Assembly (NCBI GenBank): GCA_013041975.1
Contig: JABDQZ010000142.1
Span: forward strand, 1 to 11,858
Direction: 5' to 3'
Source: Gammaproteobacteria bacterium
GTDB lineage: Bacteria; Pseudomonadota; Gammaproteobacteria; Chromatiales; Chromatiaceae
DNA: 11,858 bases
Of this stretch, positions 1-6,409 are shown piece after piece. Numbering within the stretch: position 1 is the first letter of the stretch; every line of letters starts with the position of its first letter. The position numbers and the translations under genes were made by a program. Below the pieces are notes generated by a model that worked only from the letters and a program-made list of their open reading frames with translations, was not told where the DNA came from and searched no databases.

Positions 1-144
1 TTGCAGTGGCAGTTCACCGTCATCCAGAGGCAATTCCAGCTGTATCGGGTCTTTTTATTGGGCCAGCAAAACCACGACCCAAGATGCAAGTTCAGGTGGA
101 AGTTGTTCGATTATAAAATCTAAAAACGTCACATGCCACATCAT
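1..144 (-). pseudogene. Possible interrupted gene remnant, unrecognised
   Basis: Read on the - strand, two adjacent ATG codons (144-139) open a 29-codon frame containing EQLPPELASWVVVLLAQ, followed by TAA at 57-55. The same frame then stays open to the window edge and reads KDPIQLELPLDDGELPLQ. The continued protein-like character past the stop suggests either a gene broken by a nonsense mutation or a very short ORF followed by chance open sequence. No Shine-Dalgarno sequence is visible upstream. I do not recognise the family, and most of the possible gene would lie left of the window. Confidence 0.2.
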
Positions 145-175
145 AGATACTCATATTGAGTAATAACCACGAGTG

Positions 176-189
176 TACTCTTAAGAGTA
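176..189. repeat. Perfect 14-bp palindrome (TACTCTTAAGAGTA)
   Basis: TACTCTTAAGAGTA is its own reverse complement over all 14 bases. It lies about 30 bases upstream of the two ATGs of the - strand fragment and just before the + strand fragment at 203. With no loop and no T-run it is not a terminator; a binding site for a dimeric regulator is possible. There is no second copy in the window that I could find. Confidence 0.35.
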
Positions 190-202
190 ATTATATTTTT
201 AA

Positions 203-451
203 ACAAAAGAGATTCTGGAGAAATTATCAGCCGCTAGAGGCAGTATTGCAGTTCAGCCTGTACTCTCTGCTGCTTCGAGTGAAAGAGTTATTGTATATGT
301 TAAGTTCTTGATTCCTAGCAGTTCTGATCCAATGGAGCGATATATGGACTTTACATGTCATACAGTTGGTCATCGATGGAGATATAACTACGATAGCTCT
401 GCGGTTAGTTATTACTTCAATCTTTTTTTAATTTCATCCAGGCCGGATTGA
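203..451 (+). other. Start-less ORF, possible gene remnant
   Basis: An 82-codon frame is open from after TAA (200-202) to TGA (449-451). It includes stretches such as GSIAVQPVLSAASSERVIVY and, near the end, RYNYDSSAVSYYFNLFLISS. No ATG, GTG or TTG lies in its first third; the first ATG is near 332 and would leave only about 39 codons. The alternation of small and hydrophobic residues is protein-like, but an 82-codon open frame can occur by chance in AT-rich DNA. I do not recognise the product. Confidence 0.15.
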
Positions 452-454
452 AGT
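414..454. repeat. 9-bp inverted repeat with 23-nt loop
   Basis: ACTTCAATC (414-422) is matched exactly by GATTGAAGT (446-454). The loop contains a run of seven T, but no T-run follows the right arm, so it does not look like an intrinsic terminator for the + strand. It covers the stop codon of the start-less frame that ends at 451. It could be a weak hairpin or chance. Confidence 0.25.
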
Positions 455-535
455 CATAGCTATATCGAAACTGATTTTCGCTAAATCATACAAAATCTGT
501 CGATATGTTTATTGATAATGAATAACTCCAATTAC

Positions 536-658
536 TTACCGTCTCAGCGCGTCGAGAGCTTTAGTCGAATGACTACTTCCCGGAAACAGTGAATCATGAG
601 GTAATGTGTTGCTTTCATCAATTTTAATCCCCCTGATAAGCAGGTTAATACTATTGAA
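536..658 (-). other. Start-less ORF, possible C-terminal remnant
   Basis: A 40-codon - strand frame runs from after a stop at about 659-661 to TAA at 538-536. It reads, in part, INLLIRGIKIDESN followed by SSHSTKALDALRR. It lacks an ATG start. The charged, helix-like ending resembles a protein C-terminus, so it may be the tail of a lost gene. I do not recognise it and chance is a real alternative. Confidence 0.15.
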
Positions 659-670
659 TTAGCTATCTTT

Positions 671-700
671 TTGATTAATTCCAAATGCCTATCATATAAT
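671..700 (+). promoter_or_regulatory. Sigma70-like promoter for the GGDEF-EAL gene
   Basis: TTGATT at 671-676 (four of six matches to the -35 consensus) and TATAAT at 695-700 (a perfect -10) are separated by 18 bases, predicting transcription from about position 707 and a leader of roughly 66 bases before the ATG at 773. TTGATTA (671-677) and TAATCAA (697-703) form an inverted repeat that overlaps both hexamers. TGATTAATT occurs twice (672-680 and 707-715). Such symmetry over the polymerase site could be an operator, though AT-rich DNA makes short repeats cheap. Confidence 0.45.
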
Positions 701-772
701 CAACTATGATTAATTTACTCCATGAAACACCGGTTATTTTTTTACCTGTTCTGCTGAGAATTTTGACACTTA

Positions 773-2752
773 ATGAATACTGCACTACTACATGGATATC
801 GAGATACGGCATTACCTGAACTAAGTAATGATGATATCTATAAAATCAACTATCAAGCCGCCGAGGACTTCTCTAAAAGATCTATACCTGGTTCGATAAT
901 CATTTTTATTACTTTATTTTTATCGATTAATTATGCAAACAGTCTCTCAGGGTATTCCTGGTTATCCAATACCTTAATTTTCTTGCTATTGGCCAGTATT
1001 TTCTCAAGGTATTTCATTCTTAAATTATTACCAAAACAAAAAGATACTGTAATTTCTCGATGGAGAATAATTTTCTCGATATCAGTTATTACCACCGGAC
1101 TGGTTTGGGGGGTATTTCAGGCAGTAAATGTATTCCTCTATGAAGATAGTAAATTTACATTAATTACCTTGATGTTCACCATCGGTATTGCCGGCGGCTC
1201 GGCAATCAGTCTTTTTATCTGGAAAAGTTTGGCACAGCTTTACCTTTTAACACTCTTCCTACCCAGCATAGCGATCTCATTGTTTAATTGGAGCACCTTG
1301 TCTCTTGGGGTCATTTTTGCGTTTACTGCCTACTATATTTTTCTACATGTTCAGATCGGAAGGTCGAACAAAGAATATTGGATTTCGCTTTATCAAAACA
1401 AGTTATTGAAAATACAAAGCCAAATTATAGAAAGCCAGGCAAAAGAGGAAATACAGTATTTAGCACGTCATGACACTCTTACAGGTTTGCTTAACAGGTA
1501 TAGTTTTGATGAGCGTTTGGAACAAGCTCTACATCAAGCTAGTCGGCAAAAAACATTTCTGGCAATTTTAGCTATCGACCTGGATAAGTTTAAACGAGTA
1601 AACGACAGCGCCGGACACCACGTCGGTGACAAGGTTTTAAGTGAAGTCTCTGAAAGATTAAAAATAGCTGCCAGAAGAGATTCGGACATGATTGCCCGAA
1701 TCGGTGGTGATGAATTTAATGTAGTTTTATCAGACGTGAAAACCGCAACCATCATCACACTTATTTCAAATAAAATAATTGATCTATTAAATAAGCCATT
1801 TACAGTTAATAATTCTAACTTTCATATTGGTGGGAGTATCGGGATTAGCGTTTTTCCGAAAGACGGAAAAGAAAAAGCAGCTTTATTACGAAATGCGGAT
1901 CTTGCTTTGTACCATGCAAAACATTCAGGTCGAAATCAATATCAGTTTTTCAACAAAAAAATGGAAGCTCAAGCAAGGGAGATGGCTGAGATAGAGCATG
2001 ATTTGCGTTCTGCCATCCATAAAAAACAGTTTGAACTTTATTACCAACCTAAAGTAAAAGCTGATGGTGGCCAGGTTATCGGTTTTGAAGCCCTGATAAG
2101 ATGGAAGCATCCCGAGAAGGGTTTTATTCCACCAGATAAATTTATTTCAATCGCTGAGTCCACAGGTCAGATAATCAATATTGGCACATGGGTAATTGAC
2201 AGCGCCTTTCAACAACTTACTGACTGGAAAACGTTTAATCAGCAGCTACATATTGCAATCAATGTTTCAGTTCAACAGTTAAGGTCAACAAGTTTTATTA
2301 ATAATATACAAAATATAATAAAAAAATATGATATTCCAGCTGAACGAATACATTTGGAAATAACAGAGTCTGTAGCCATGAGTGACCCTGAAAGCAGCAT
2401 TACCATATTAAATACGCTAAAAGAACTCGGCTTTAAAATCGCCATCGATGATTTTGGCACAGGCTATTCCTCATTGGCTTATTTGAAAATATTACCTGTG
2501 GATTATTTGAAAATAGACCGTAATTTTGTTAAAGAAATTGAGTCGGATATCAATGACAGAACTATTTGTGATGCAACCATAACACTTTCACATTCTCTGG
2601 GACTGAAGGTTGTAGCTGAGGGTGTAGAAACAGTAACGCAAAAAGAATATTTAATTCAGAAAGGTTGTGATTATTTACAAGGCTATTATTTCAGTAAGCC
2701 ACTACCCTTGAATGAGGTCGAAGATTATTTGACAAAGTCACCAACAAATTAA
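773..2752 (+). CDS. Membrane-bound GGDEF-EAL c-di-GMP enzyme
   Basis: A 659-residue inner-membrane protein likely to make and/or break down the second messenger c-di-GMP. Residues 1-37 are a cytoplasmic-looking leader. About six hydrophobic segments follow (near 38-58, 63-85, 98-118, 128-150, 152-171 and 174-194), forming a membrane sensor module I cannot assign to a named family. A helical linker (about 200-230) leads into a GGDEF domain with the intact active-site GGDEF at 311-315 and an inhibitory-site RDSD at 302-305, exactly five residues upstream. The EAL domain keeps EAL 439-441, N497, E529, E532, D559-D560, K580 and E616, so both halves look catalytically competent. ATG 773 is the first start after an in-frame TGA at 764-766, but no good Shine-Dalgarno sequence precedes it. 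The gene lies 139 bases upstream of the metallo-hydrolase gene. Which activity dominates cannot be read from sequence. Confidence 0.93.
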   Translation: MNTALLHGYRDTALPELSNDDIYKINYQAAEDFSKRSIPGSIIIFITLFLSINYANSLSGYSWLSNTLIFLLLASIFSRYFILKLLPKQKDTVISRWRIIFSISVITTGLVWGVFQAVNVFLYEDSKFTLITLMFTIGIAGGSAISLFIWKSLAQLYLLTLFLPSIAISLFNWSTLSLGVIFAFTAYYIFLHVQIGRSNKEYWISLYQNKLLKIQSQIIESQAKEEIQYLARHDTLTGLLNRYSFDERLEQALHQASRQKTFLAILAIDLDKFKRVNDSAGHHVGDKVLSEVSERLKIAARRDSDMIARIGGDEFNVVLSDVKTATIITLISNKIIDLLNKPFTVNNSNFHIGGSIGISVFPKDGKEKAALLRNADLALYHAKHSGRNQYQFFNKKMEAQAREMAEIEHDLRSAIHKKQFELYYQPKVKADGGQVIGFEALIRWKHPEKGFIPPDKFISIAESTGQIINIGTWVIDSAFQQLTDWKTFNQQLHIAINVSVQQLRSTSFINNIQNIIKKYDIPAERIHLEITESVAMSDPESSITILNTLKELGFKIAIDDFGTGYSSLAYLKILPVDYLKIDRNFVKEIESDINDRTICDATITLSHSLGLKVVAEGVETVTQKEYLIQKGCDYLQGYYFSKPLPLNEVEDYLTKSPTN

Positions 2753-2891
2753 GTTGATTTTTCTCAGCCTTTCCTAAATGAGTAAAACTCGACGTCTTTT
2801 TGTTTTCAGTATTCGGTATCGCCATTACGACTGGCTAACTTGCGCCATATCTGATTTAGATCTTCCACAGCTAATTCCTACGGAGAAATTT

Positions 2892-3812
2892 ATGCTAAGA
2901 AATCTTTTGTTTTTATTGACTGGTTTGATTATCAGCAACCCTCTTTATGCTGATCAGGTACTAACCACTGAGAAACTGGCTGATAACATTTATGCCCTGA
3001 TTGGACCAATAACCAACCGTGATTCCGTAAACCTTGGAAACAATGCCAACTTCGGCGTTATTGTTACCAATGAAGGTGTTGTACTCATTGATCCGGGTGC
3101 GACGTATAAAGGAGCCCAGATGATTCACACTGCCATCCGTAAAATCACCTCACAACCCATCAAATGGGTGATCAATAGCGGAGGACAGGACCATCGATGG
3201 ATGGGAAATGCATACTTCAAACAACTGGGTGCAACCATTATCGCCAGTGAAAAGGCAGTTGCTGATCAGCAAGCCCGCCTTCAAAGCCAGCTCAACAGGC
3301 TTTCAGGCTTGCTCAGTGACAAGGAGATGGAAGGCACGAGTTATGTACACGCGGATGAAACATTCAGTGACCTGAAACTACTGGAAATTGGTAACACACG
3401 TCTGGAAATCTATCATACAGGTCAGGCACATACTCCTGGAGACAGCTATATCTGGCTTCCAGATCATAAAATCATGTTCACCGGAGATATTGTTTACATG
3501 GACCGTATGCTGAGAATCGGATCAATGTCTGCCCATAAAAGCTGGATTTCGGTTTTCAAATCAATGGCAGACAAACAGCCTGAAGTTGTCGTTGCAGGAC
3601 ATGGCCACCCTGCCTCCCTTGCAAAAGCCAAGGCAGATACCCATGACTATCTGGTATTTCTTCGACAAGCCGTCATGGACTTCATTGATGAAGGTAACGG
3701 AATGGAAGATATCGCGAAAATTGACCAAAGTCAGTTCAGTTATCTGACCAACTATAACTCACTGAAAGGCAGAAATGCCCTTCGTGTGTTTGAAGAACTG
3801 GAATGGGAATAA
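2892..3812 (+). CDS. Exported metallo-beta-lactamase-fold protein
   Basis: A 306-residue periplasmic member of the metallo-beta-lactamase fold superfamily. A signal peptide covers about residues 1-20 (cleavage after LYA). I chose ATG 2892 because GGAG lies just upstream with normal spacing and the signal sequence begins there; the in-frame ATG at 2778 would add 38 polar residues before it. The family normally carries HxHxDH after the second core strand. Here the matching segment is NSGGQDHRWMGN (residues 95-106): both histidines of HxH are missing and only a D100-H101 pair remains. Later ligands appear present: H180 and D184 in AHTPGD, D199 in FTGD and H237 in AGHGHP. The fold is clear but the substrate is unknown. 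I recall related hydrolases sharing the QDHRW-type motif, which would make it a subfamily trait. It may bind one metal rather than two. It could be co-transcribed with the GGDEF-EAL gene, though the 139-base gap allows its own promoter. Confidence 0.85.
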   Translation: MLRNLLFLLTGLIISNPLYADQVLTTEKLADNIYALIGPITNRDSVNLGNNANFGVIVTNEGVVLIDPGATYKGAQMIHTAIRKITSQPIKWVINSGGQDHRWMGNAYFKQLGATIIASEKAVADQQARLQSQLNRLSGLLSDKEMEGTSYVHADETFSDLKLLEIGNTRLEIYHTGQAHTPGDSYIWLPDHKIMFTGDIVYMDRMLRIGSMSAHKSWISVFKSMADKQPEVVVAGHGHPASLAKAKADTHDYLVFLRQAVMDFIDEGNGMEDIAKIDQSQFSYLTNYNSLKGRNALRVFEELEWE

Positions 3813-3896
3813 TCCTGCACAACAAGAAAAACCTGATGAGAGCGGCAGAACCACGCTCCCTCCACTCAAAAGGCGTGCGGATTGAAGCAAACAAGC

Positions 3897-3924
3897 AGCG
3901 GACTTTTTGAAAAAAACAGTCGCT
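3897..3924. terminator. Possible shared terminator between convergent genes
   Basis: The two convergent genes end at 3812 (+) and 3923 (-). Between them AGCGGACTTTTT and AAAAAACAGTCGCT can pair as an imperfect hairpin: AGCG(G)ACT with AGTCGCT, with one bulged G, plus a T5/A-run inner stem. It touches the last two bases of the - strand stop codon. The A and T tracts lie inside the stem, not after it, so termination in either direction is only a guess. Confidence 0.22.
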
Positions 3925-4309
3925 ATAAGGATAAACCTAGCCAGTCCATCGCTTCATGCATATTCTCAAAATATTTCACTTCACCAGACAAAAACCAGTT
4001 GCCGACTTTTGCCCCCATTTGCTGCCATTTTTCATGTCCGCACACAGCGACCTTGTCAAACTCATTCCCATGTTTAAGACCAATCTTCAAATCATCCCAC
4101 GCTGCCCGCAGTTCCCATCCTTCAAGTTCTGTAACATCAATTAATGCTTTCACTTTTGGCTCTTTGACCATGCTCAAAGCCGAGTCAATCATTGGAGAAA
4201 TTATCTCGTAATCTTCATGGGTCAGTTTTCCTGATGCCTTCAGGGTCAGAAAGAACCGGTTGGCGATTCTTTCCATTCCGATAGTTAAACCATGTCTTAC
4301 TTCAAGCAT
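3923..4309 (-). CDS. SpoIIAA-like (STAS/SEC14-type) domain protein
   Basis: A 128-residue soluble cytoplasmic protein with no signal peptide or membrane segment. The pattern of an N-terminal strand (RFFLTLKASGKLTHEDYE), a helix, the strand KVKALIDVTELEGWELRAAW, then VAVCGHEKWQQMG and a final VKYFENMHEAMDWL helix matches the SpoIIAA-like family (Pfam DUF3478/PF11964), and the length is typical. These proteins adopt a STAS/SEC14-type fold proposed to bind a small hydrophobic or nucleotide ligand; their roles are largely unknown. The start is well supported by AGGAGG at 4323-4318, eight bases before the ATG. The gene diverges from the desaturase across a 185-bp control region, which raises the possibility of shared regulation and a lipid-related role, but this is inference. 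Confidence 0.85.
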   Translation of the reverse strand: MLEVRHGLTIGMERIANRFFLTLKASGKLTHEDYEIISPMIDSALSMVKEPKVKALIDVTELEGWELRAAWDDLKIGLKHGNEFDKVAVCGHEKWQQMGAKVGNWFLSGEVKYFENMHEAMDWLGLSL

Positions 4310-4317
4310 GACTGATA

Positions 4318-4323
4318 CCTCCT
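4318..4323 (-). promoter_or_regulatory. Strong Shine-Dalgarno site of the SpoIIAA-like gene
   Basis: The - strand reads AGGAGG eight bases ahead of the ATG at 4309. It is the best ribosome-binding site in the window and fixes this start; other starts here have only partial matches. Confidence 0.75.
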
Positions 4324-4351
4324 AAATTTATCCTCTCCTAATAGTATTTAT

Positions 4352-4365
4352 AGCATCCGGATGCT
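4352..4365. repeat. Perfect 14-bp palindrome in divergent region
   Basis: AGCATCCGGATGCT is self-complementary over 14 bases. It sits about 43 bases upstream of the SpoIIAA-like start. On the - strand TATAAA, a candidate -10 element, begins right at its end, so a dimer bound here would overlap the promoter spacer of that gene. It has no loop and no T-run, which argues for a protein-binding site instead of a terminator. Confidence 0.4.
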
Positions 4366-4387
4366 CGGACTCGTTAAAAAATAAGAT

Positions 4388-4409
4388 AAAAATAATTTGA
4401 ATTATTTTT
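4388..4409. repeat. 10-bp AT-only inverted repeat
   Basis: AAAAATAATT (4388-4397) and AATTATTTTT (4400-4409) are exact reverse complements around a TG spacer. It lies near the middle of the region between the divergent genes. The stem contains no G or C, so it is weak as an RNA hairpin. A regulator or nucleoid-protein site, or simple low complexity, are the options. Confidence 0.35.
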
Positions 4410-4420
4410 TCAATCAGCGG

Positions 4421-4432
4421 TCAAATATTTGA
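4421..4432. repeat. Perfect 12-bp palindrome upstream of desaturase
   Basis: TCAAATATTTGA is self-complementary over 12 bases, about 63 bases before the desaturase ATG. TTGATA at 4429-4434 overlaps its right end and matches five of six -35 consensus bases, but I see no good -10 at the proper distance. A regulator site controlling the desaturase is plausible. Confidence 0.35.
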
Positions 4433-4494
4433 TATCGCATGTGTTTTATCACTTGCCGACGCTGGATTAATTCTCATCTTTTACAGGTATTTTC

Positions 4495-5673
4495 ATGTTT
4501 AACGGCCTTCTCAATTTTTCCTTGTGGGAATATATCGTCTTAACGCTATTACTTACTCACCTTACGATAATTTCGGTAACAGTATTTTTACACCGCCACC
4601 AGGCTCACCGGGCACTGGAACTGCATCCTATCCTCAGTCACTTTTTCCGCTTTTGGCTCTGGCTGACAACTGGCATGATCACGCGCGAATGGGTTGCCAT
4701 TCATCGCAAACATCATGCAAAGTGTGAAACCGAGGATGATCCCCACAGCCCACAGACACGTGGCCTTGGCAAGGTACTCTGGCAGGGAGCCGAGCTTTAC
4801 CGGGCTGAAGCCCAAAATCAGCACACCGTGGAAAAGTTTGGTAAAGGCACCCCGGATGACTGGCTTGAACGAAACCTTTACCAGCGTTTCAACTTTCTCG
4901 GTGTCAGTACACTGCTGGTACTGCAGTTTCTACTGTTTGGCGCAGCCGGTGTGGCCATCTGGGCCGTTCAGATGCTGTGGATCCCATTCTGGGCTGCTGG
5001 TGTAATCAATGGTGTCGGTCATTATTGGGGTTACCGCAACTTTGAGATTCCCAACATGGCTACCAATATTACCCCCTGGGGGATTCTGATCGGTGGCGAG
5101 GAATTACATAACAACCATCATGCCTTTGGCAGTTCGGCCAAGTTTTCCAACCGCTGGTGGGAATTTGATATTGGCTGGTTTTACATCCGGGTATTCTCCC
5201 TGCTGGGACTGGCCCGTGTACTGAAAGTCGCACCGCGGCGTGCTCTTGCTTCAGAAGCGCCACAGTTGAATATTGATTCGATCAAGGCATTGACGGTTAA
5301 CCGCCTGCAACTACTAAGTGATTATCGTCGCAAGGTGTTAAAACCCGTATTCCGGGATGAAATTCGTCATGCTGAAAAACCCTGGCGTCGCCTGTATCGT
5401 AAAGCCAGGCGCATGGCTGCTTTAAACAGCGCCCTGTTAAGCGAAGTGGATCGTCAAAAATTATCCGAAGTGCTTGATAAAAATAACGCGCTACAAGCTG
5501 TCTACCAGTTCGAGCAGCGTCTGCAGAACATCTGGCAACAACAGGCTTCAAATCATGAAGCCCGACTAGATGCCCTGCGAATCTGGTGCAATGAAGCAGA
5601 AGCCAGCGGCATCGCTGCATTACGTGAATTTGTCAGTATCGTTAAAAGTTACAGGATGTTGCCATTGCATTAA
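4495..5673 (+). CDS. desA: Membrane fatty-acid desaturase, DesA-like
   Basis: A 392-residue integral membrane di-iron enzyme that likely introduces a double bond (delta-9 type) into acyl chains to adjust membrane fluidity. Three histidine boxes are intact: HRHQAH (H33, H35, H38), HRKHH (H70, H73, H74) and HNNHH (H205, H208, H209), with a further H176 in the NGVGHYWGY segment. Hydrophobic segments lie near residues 10-32, 48-63 and 133-172, as in acyl-lipid and acyl-CoA desaturases. After about residue 250 the protein is a charged, helix-rich tail of some 140 residues. Overall length and boxes fit the bacterial DesA group known from Pseudomonas; the symbol is given by that resemblance. The start has only a weak CAGGT ribosome site. 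By eye the gene is richer in G and C than its neighbours. It diverges from the SpoIIAA-like gene, with palindromes between them. Confidence 0.9.
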   Translation: MFNGLLNFSLWEYIVLTLLLTHLTIISVTVFLHRHQAHRALELHPILSHFFRFWLWLTTGMITREWVAIHRKHHAKCETEDDPHSPQTRGLGKVLWQGAELYRAEAQNQHTVEKFGKGTPDDWLERNLYQRFNFLGVSTLLVLQFLLFGAAGVAIWAVQMLWIPFWAAGVINGVGHYWGYRNFEIPNMATNITPWGILIGGEELHNNHHAFGSSAKFSNRWWEFDIGWFYIRVFSLLGLARVLKVAPRRALASEAPQLNIDSIKALTVNRLQLLSDYRRKVLKPVFRDEIRHAEKPWRRLYRKARRMAALNSALLSEVDRQKLSEVLDKNNALQAVYQFEQRLQNIWQQQASNHEARLDALRIWCNEAEASGIAALREFVSIVKSYRMLPLH

Positions 5674-5715
5674 TCTGAAAAGTTTTTTCCAACAACCCTG
5701 GAAATGCTGGCCCCA

Positions 5716-5826
5716 TTACTTGTTTAGCACTAATTTCTGTTCATGCCTTAAGCCCATATAAAGCGCCACACACATGGCCAGCAGCACCAGCGTAAACTGA
5801 GAAACCTTTTCAATATAGATGTACTT
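5716..5826 (-). other. In-frame open stretch after the YfiR-like stop
   Basis: Directly after the TAA of the YfiR-like gene (5829-5827), the same frame stays open for 36 codons to TAA at 5718-5716. It contains EKVSQFTLVLLAMCVALYMG, which would make one membrane helix followed by a basic tail. It has no start codon near its beginning, and its bases look richer in G and C than the YfiR gene. It may be the C-terminal remnant of a lost membrane protein, or chance. The desaturase ends at 5673, so this lies in the convergent gap; I see no clear terminator there. Confidence 0.25.
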
Positions 5827-6390
5827 TTATTTAATGACAGTTGCTAACTGCAACAATGGTGCGGCAATCTTTATCCCGGCCTTTGTAGCACTCTTAAGGT
5901 TAACAATGAATCCTAATTTCTTGCCACTTGTCAATTCAATCATGCCACCTCGTTCTGCAAAATCCCGCATGTCACTTATGGTGACGACAGGGTAAGACTT
6001 AAACTCATCGAGTATCTCTGAAAGAAAGGGTCTTTTGGACTCGCTGATATATAAAATATTACAGCCTTTATCTACTGAAGCAGATTGATTGTAACGTCTA
6101 ACTTTAATGTTCAAGCTCGAAATTTTCCTGGATTCAAAATCATCAAATTCTTTTCCAAATCGATCATCACCTAGCACACAAAGCCCAAAATCAGTATGGG
6201 AGTTAGCAGGCCATTCTATAAACTTTGCCATCTTAAAGATGAATGCCGCCTTGACTTTATATTCTTCAGCTATTTCGGCTGCGGCCAGTTGAGCAGGAAT
6301 ATGAGACAAAACCATTATCAGGCATAAGAACCTGATGAATTCCGATATTCGCTTACTATGCGAGCTGATTTTCTTATTGAGAAATAACAT
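5827..6390 (-). CDS. YfiR-family periplasmic protein (DUF4154)
   Basis: A 187-residue exported protein of the YfiR/HmsC-like family (PF13689). In Pseudomonas, YfiR sits in the periplasm and restrains the diguanylate cyclase YfiN/TpbB; here a partner of that type is not visible and the likely partner is the regulator in this operon. A hydrophobic segment (about residues 18-38 from the ATG) ending in AAA is the signal peptide. Then come the family hallmarks EEYKVKAAFIFKMAKFIEWP, CVLGDD, ILYIS, a VTISD turn, RGGMIEL and GFIVN. Counting from ATG 6390, cysteines are at 71 and 110, matching a disulphide pair described in P. aeruginosa YfiR; the second pair reported there is absent. A TTG at 6396 is an alternative start; neither has a clear Shine-Dalgarno. 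Only about 19 bases separate it from the TonB receptor gene, so it is probably co-transcribed. Confidence 0.85.
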   Translation of the reverse strand: MLFLNKKISSHSKRISEFIRFLCLIMVLSHIPAQLAAAEIAEEYKVKAAFIFKMAKFIEWPANSHTDFGLCVLGDDRFGKEFDDFESRKISSLNIKVRRYNQSASVDKGCNILYISESKRPFLSEILDEFKSYPVVTISDMRDFAERGGMIELTSGKKLGFIVNLKSATKAGIKIAAPLLQLATVIK

Positions 6391-6409
6391 AATCAATGAT
6401 TATTTAAAG

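Larger units (their letters stand above)
1..772. other. Leading stretch without a convincing gene
   Basis: No ORF in this 772-base stretch combines a start codon, a ribosome-binding site and a recognisable protein. It is AT-rich. It holds three gene-like fragments, all lacking a proper start or interrupted (1-144 on the - strand, 203-451 on the + strand, 536-658 on the - strand), a perfect palindrome at 176-189, a 9-bp inverted repeat at 414-454, and a promoter-like pair of hexamers at 671-700. The simplest reading is an intergenic region carrying decayed coding DNA plus the upstream control region of the gene that starts at 773. Nothing else is supportable. Confidence 0.5.

Noticed and set aside
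541..616. 24-codon - strand ORF (MKATHYLMIHCF...) with AGGGGG ten bases upstream
   Set aside because: It is very short, unrecognised, and overlaps another open frame; the purine run alone is weak evidence.
706..819. Small + strand ORF starting MINLLHETPVIF that overlaps the start of the GGDEF-EAL gene
   Set aside because: It would begin at the predicted transcription start with no ribosome site, and it runs out of frame into a clear gene.
2778..2891. Upstream ATG giving a 38-residue N-terminal extension of the metallo-hydrolase
   Set aside because: The extension is polar and has no ribosome site, while ATG 2892 has GGAG at good spacing and begins a clean signal peptide.
3882..4211. + strand ORF antisense to the SpoIIAA-like gene
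   Set aside because: The - strand frame has a strong ribosome site and a recognisable family; the + frame is low-complexity and unrecognised.
4388..4409. AT-only inverted repeat as an intrinsic terminator
   Set aside because: The stem has no G-C pairs and it lies between divergent starts where a terminator has no gene to end.
5674..5715. Terminator after the desaturase
   Set aside because: There is a T-run (TTTTTT) just after the stop codon, but no stable GC-rich stem precedes it.
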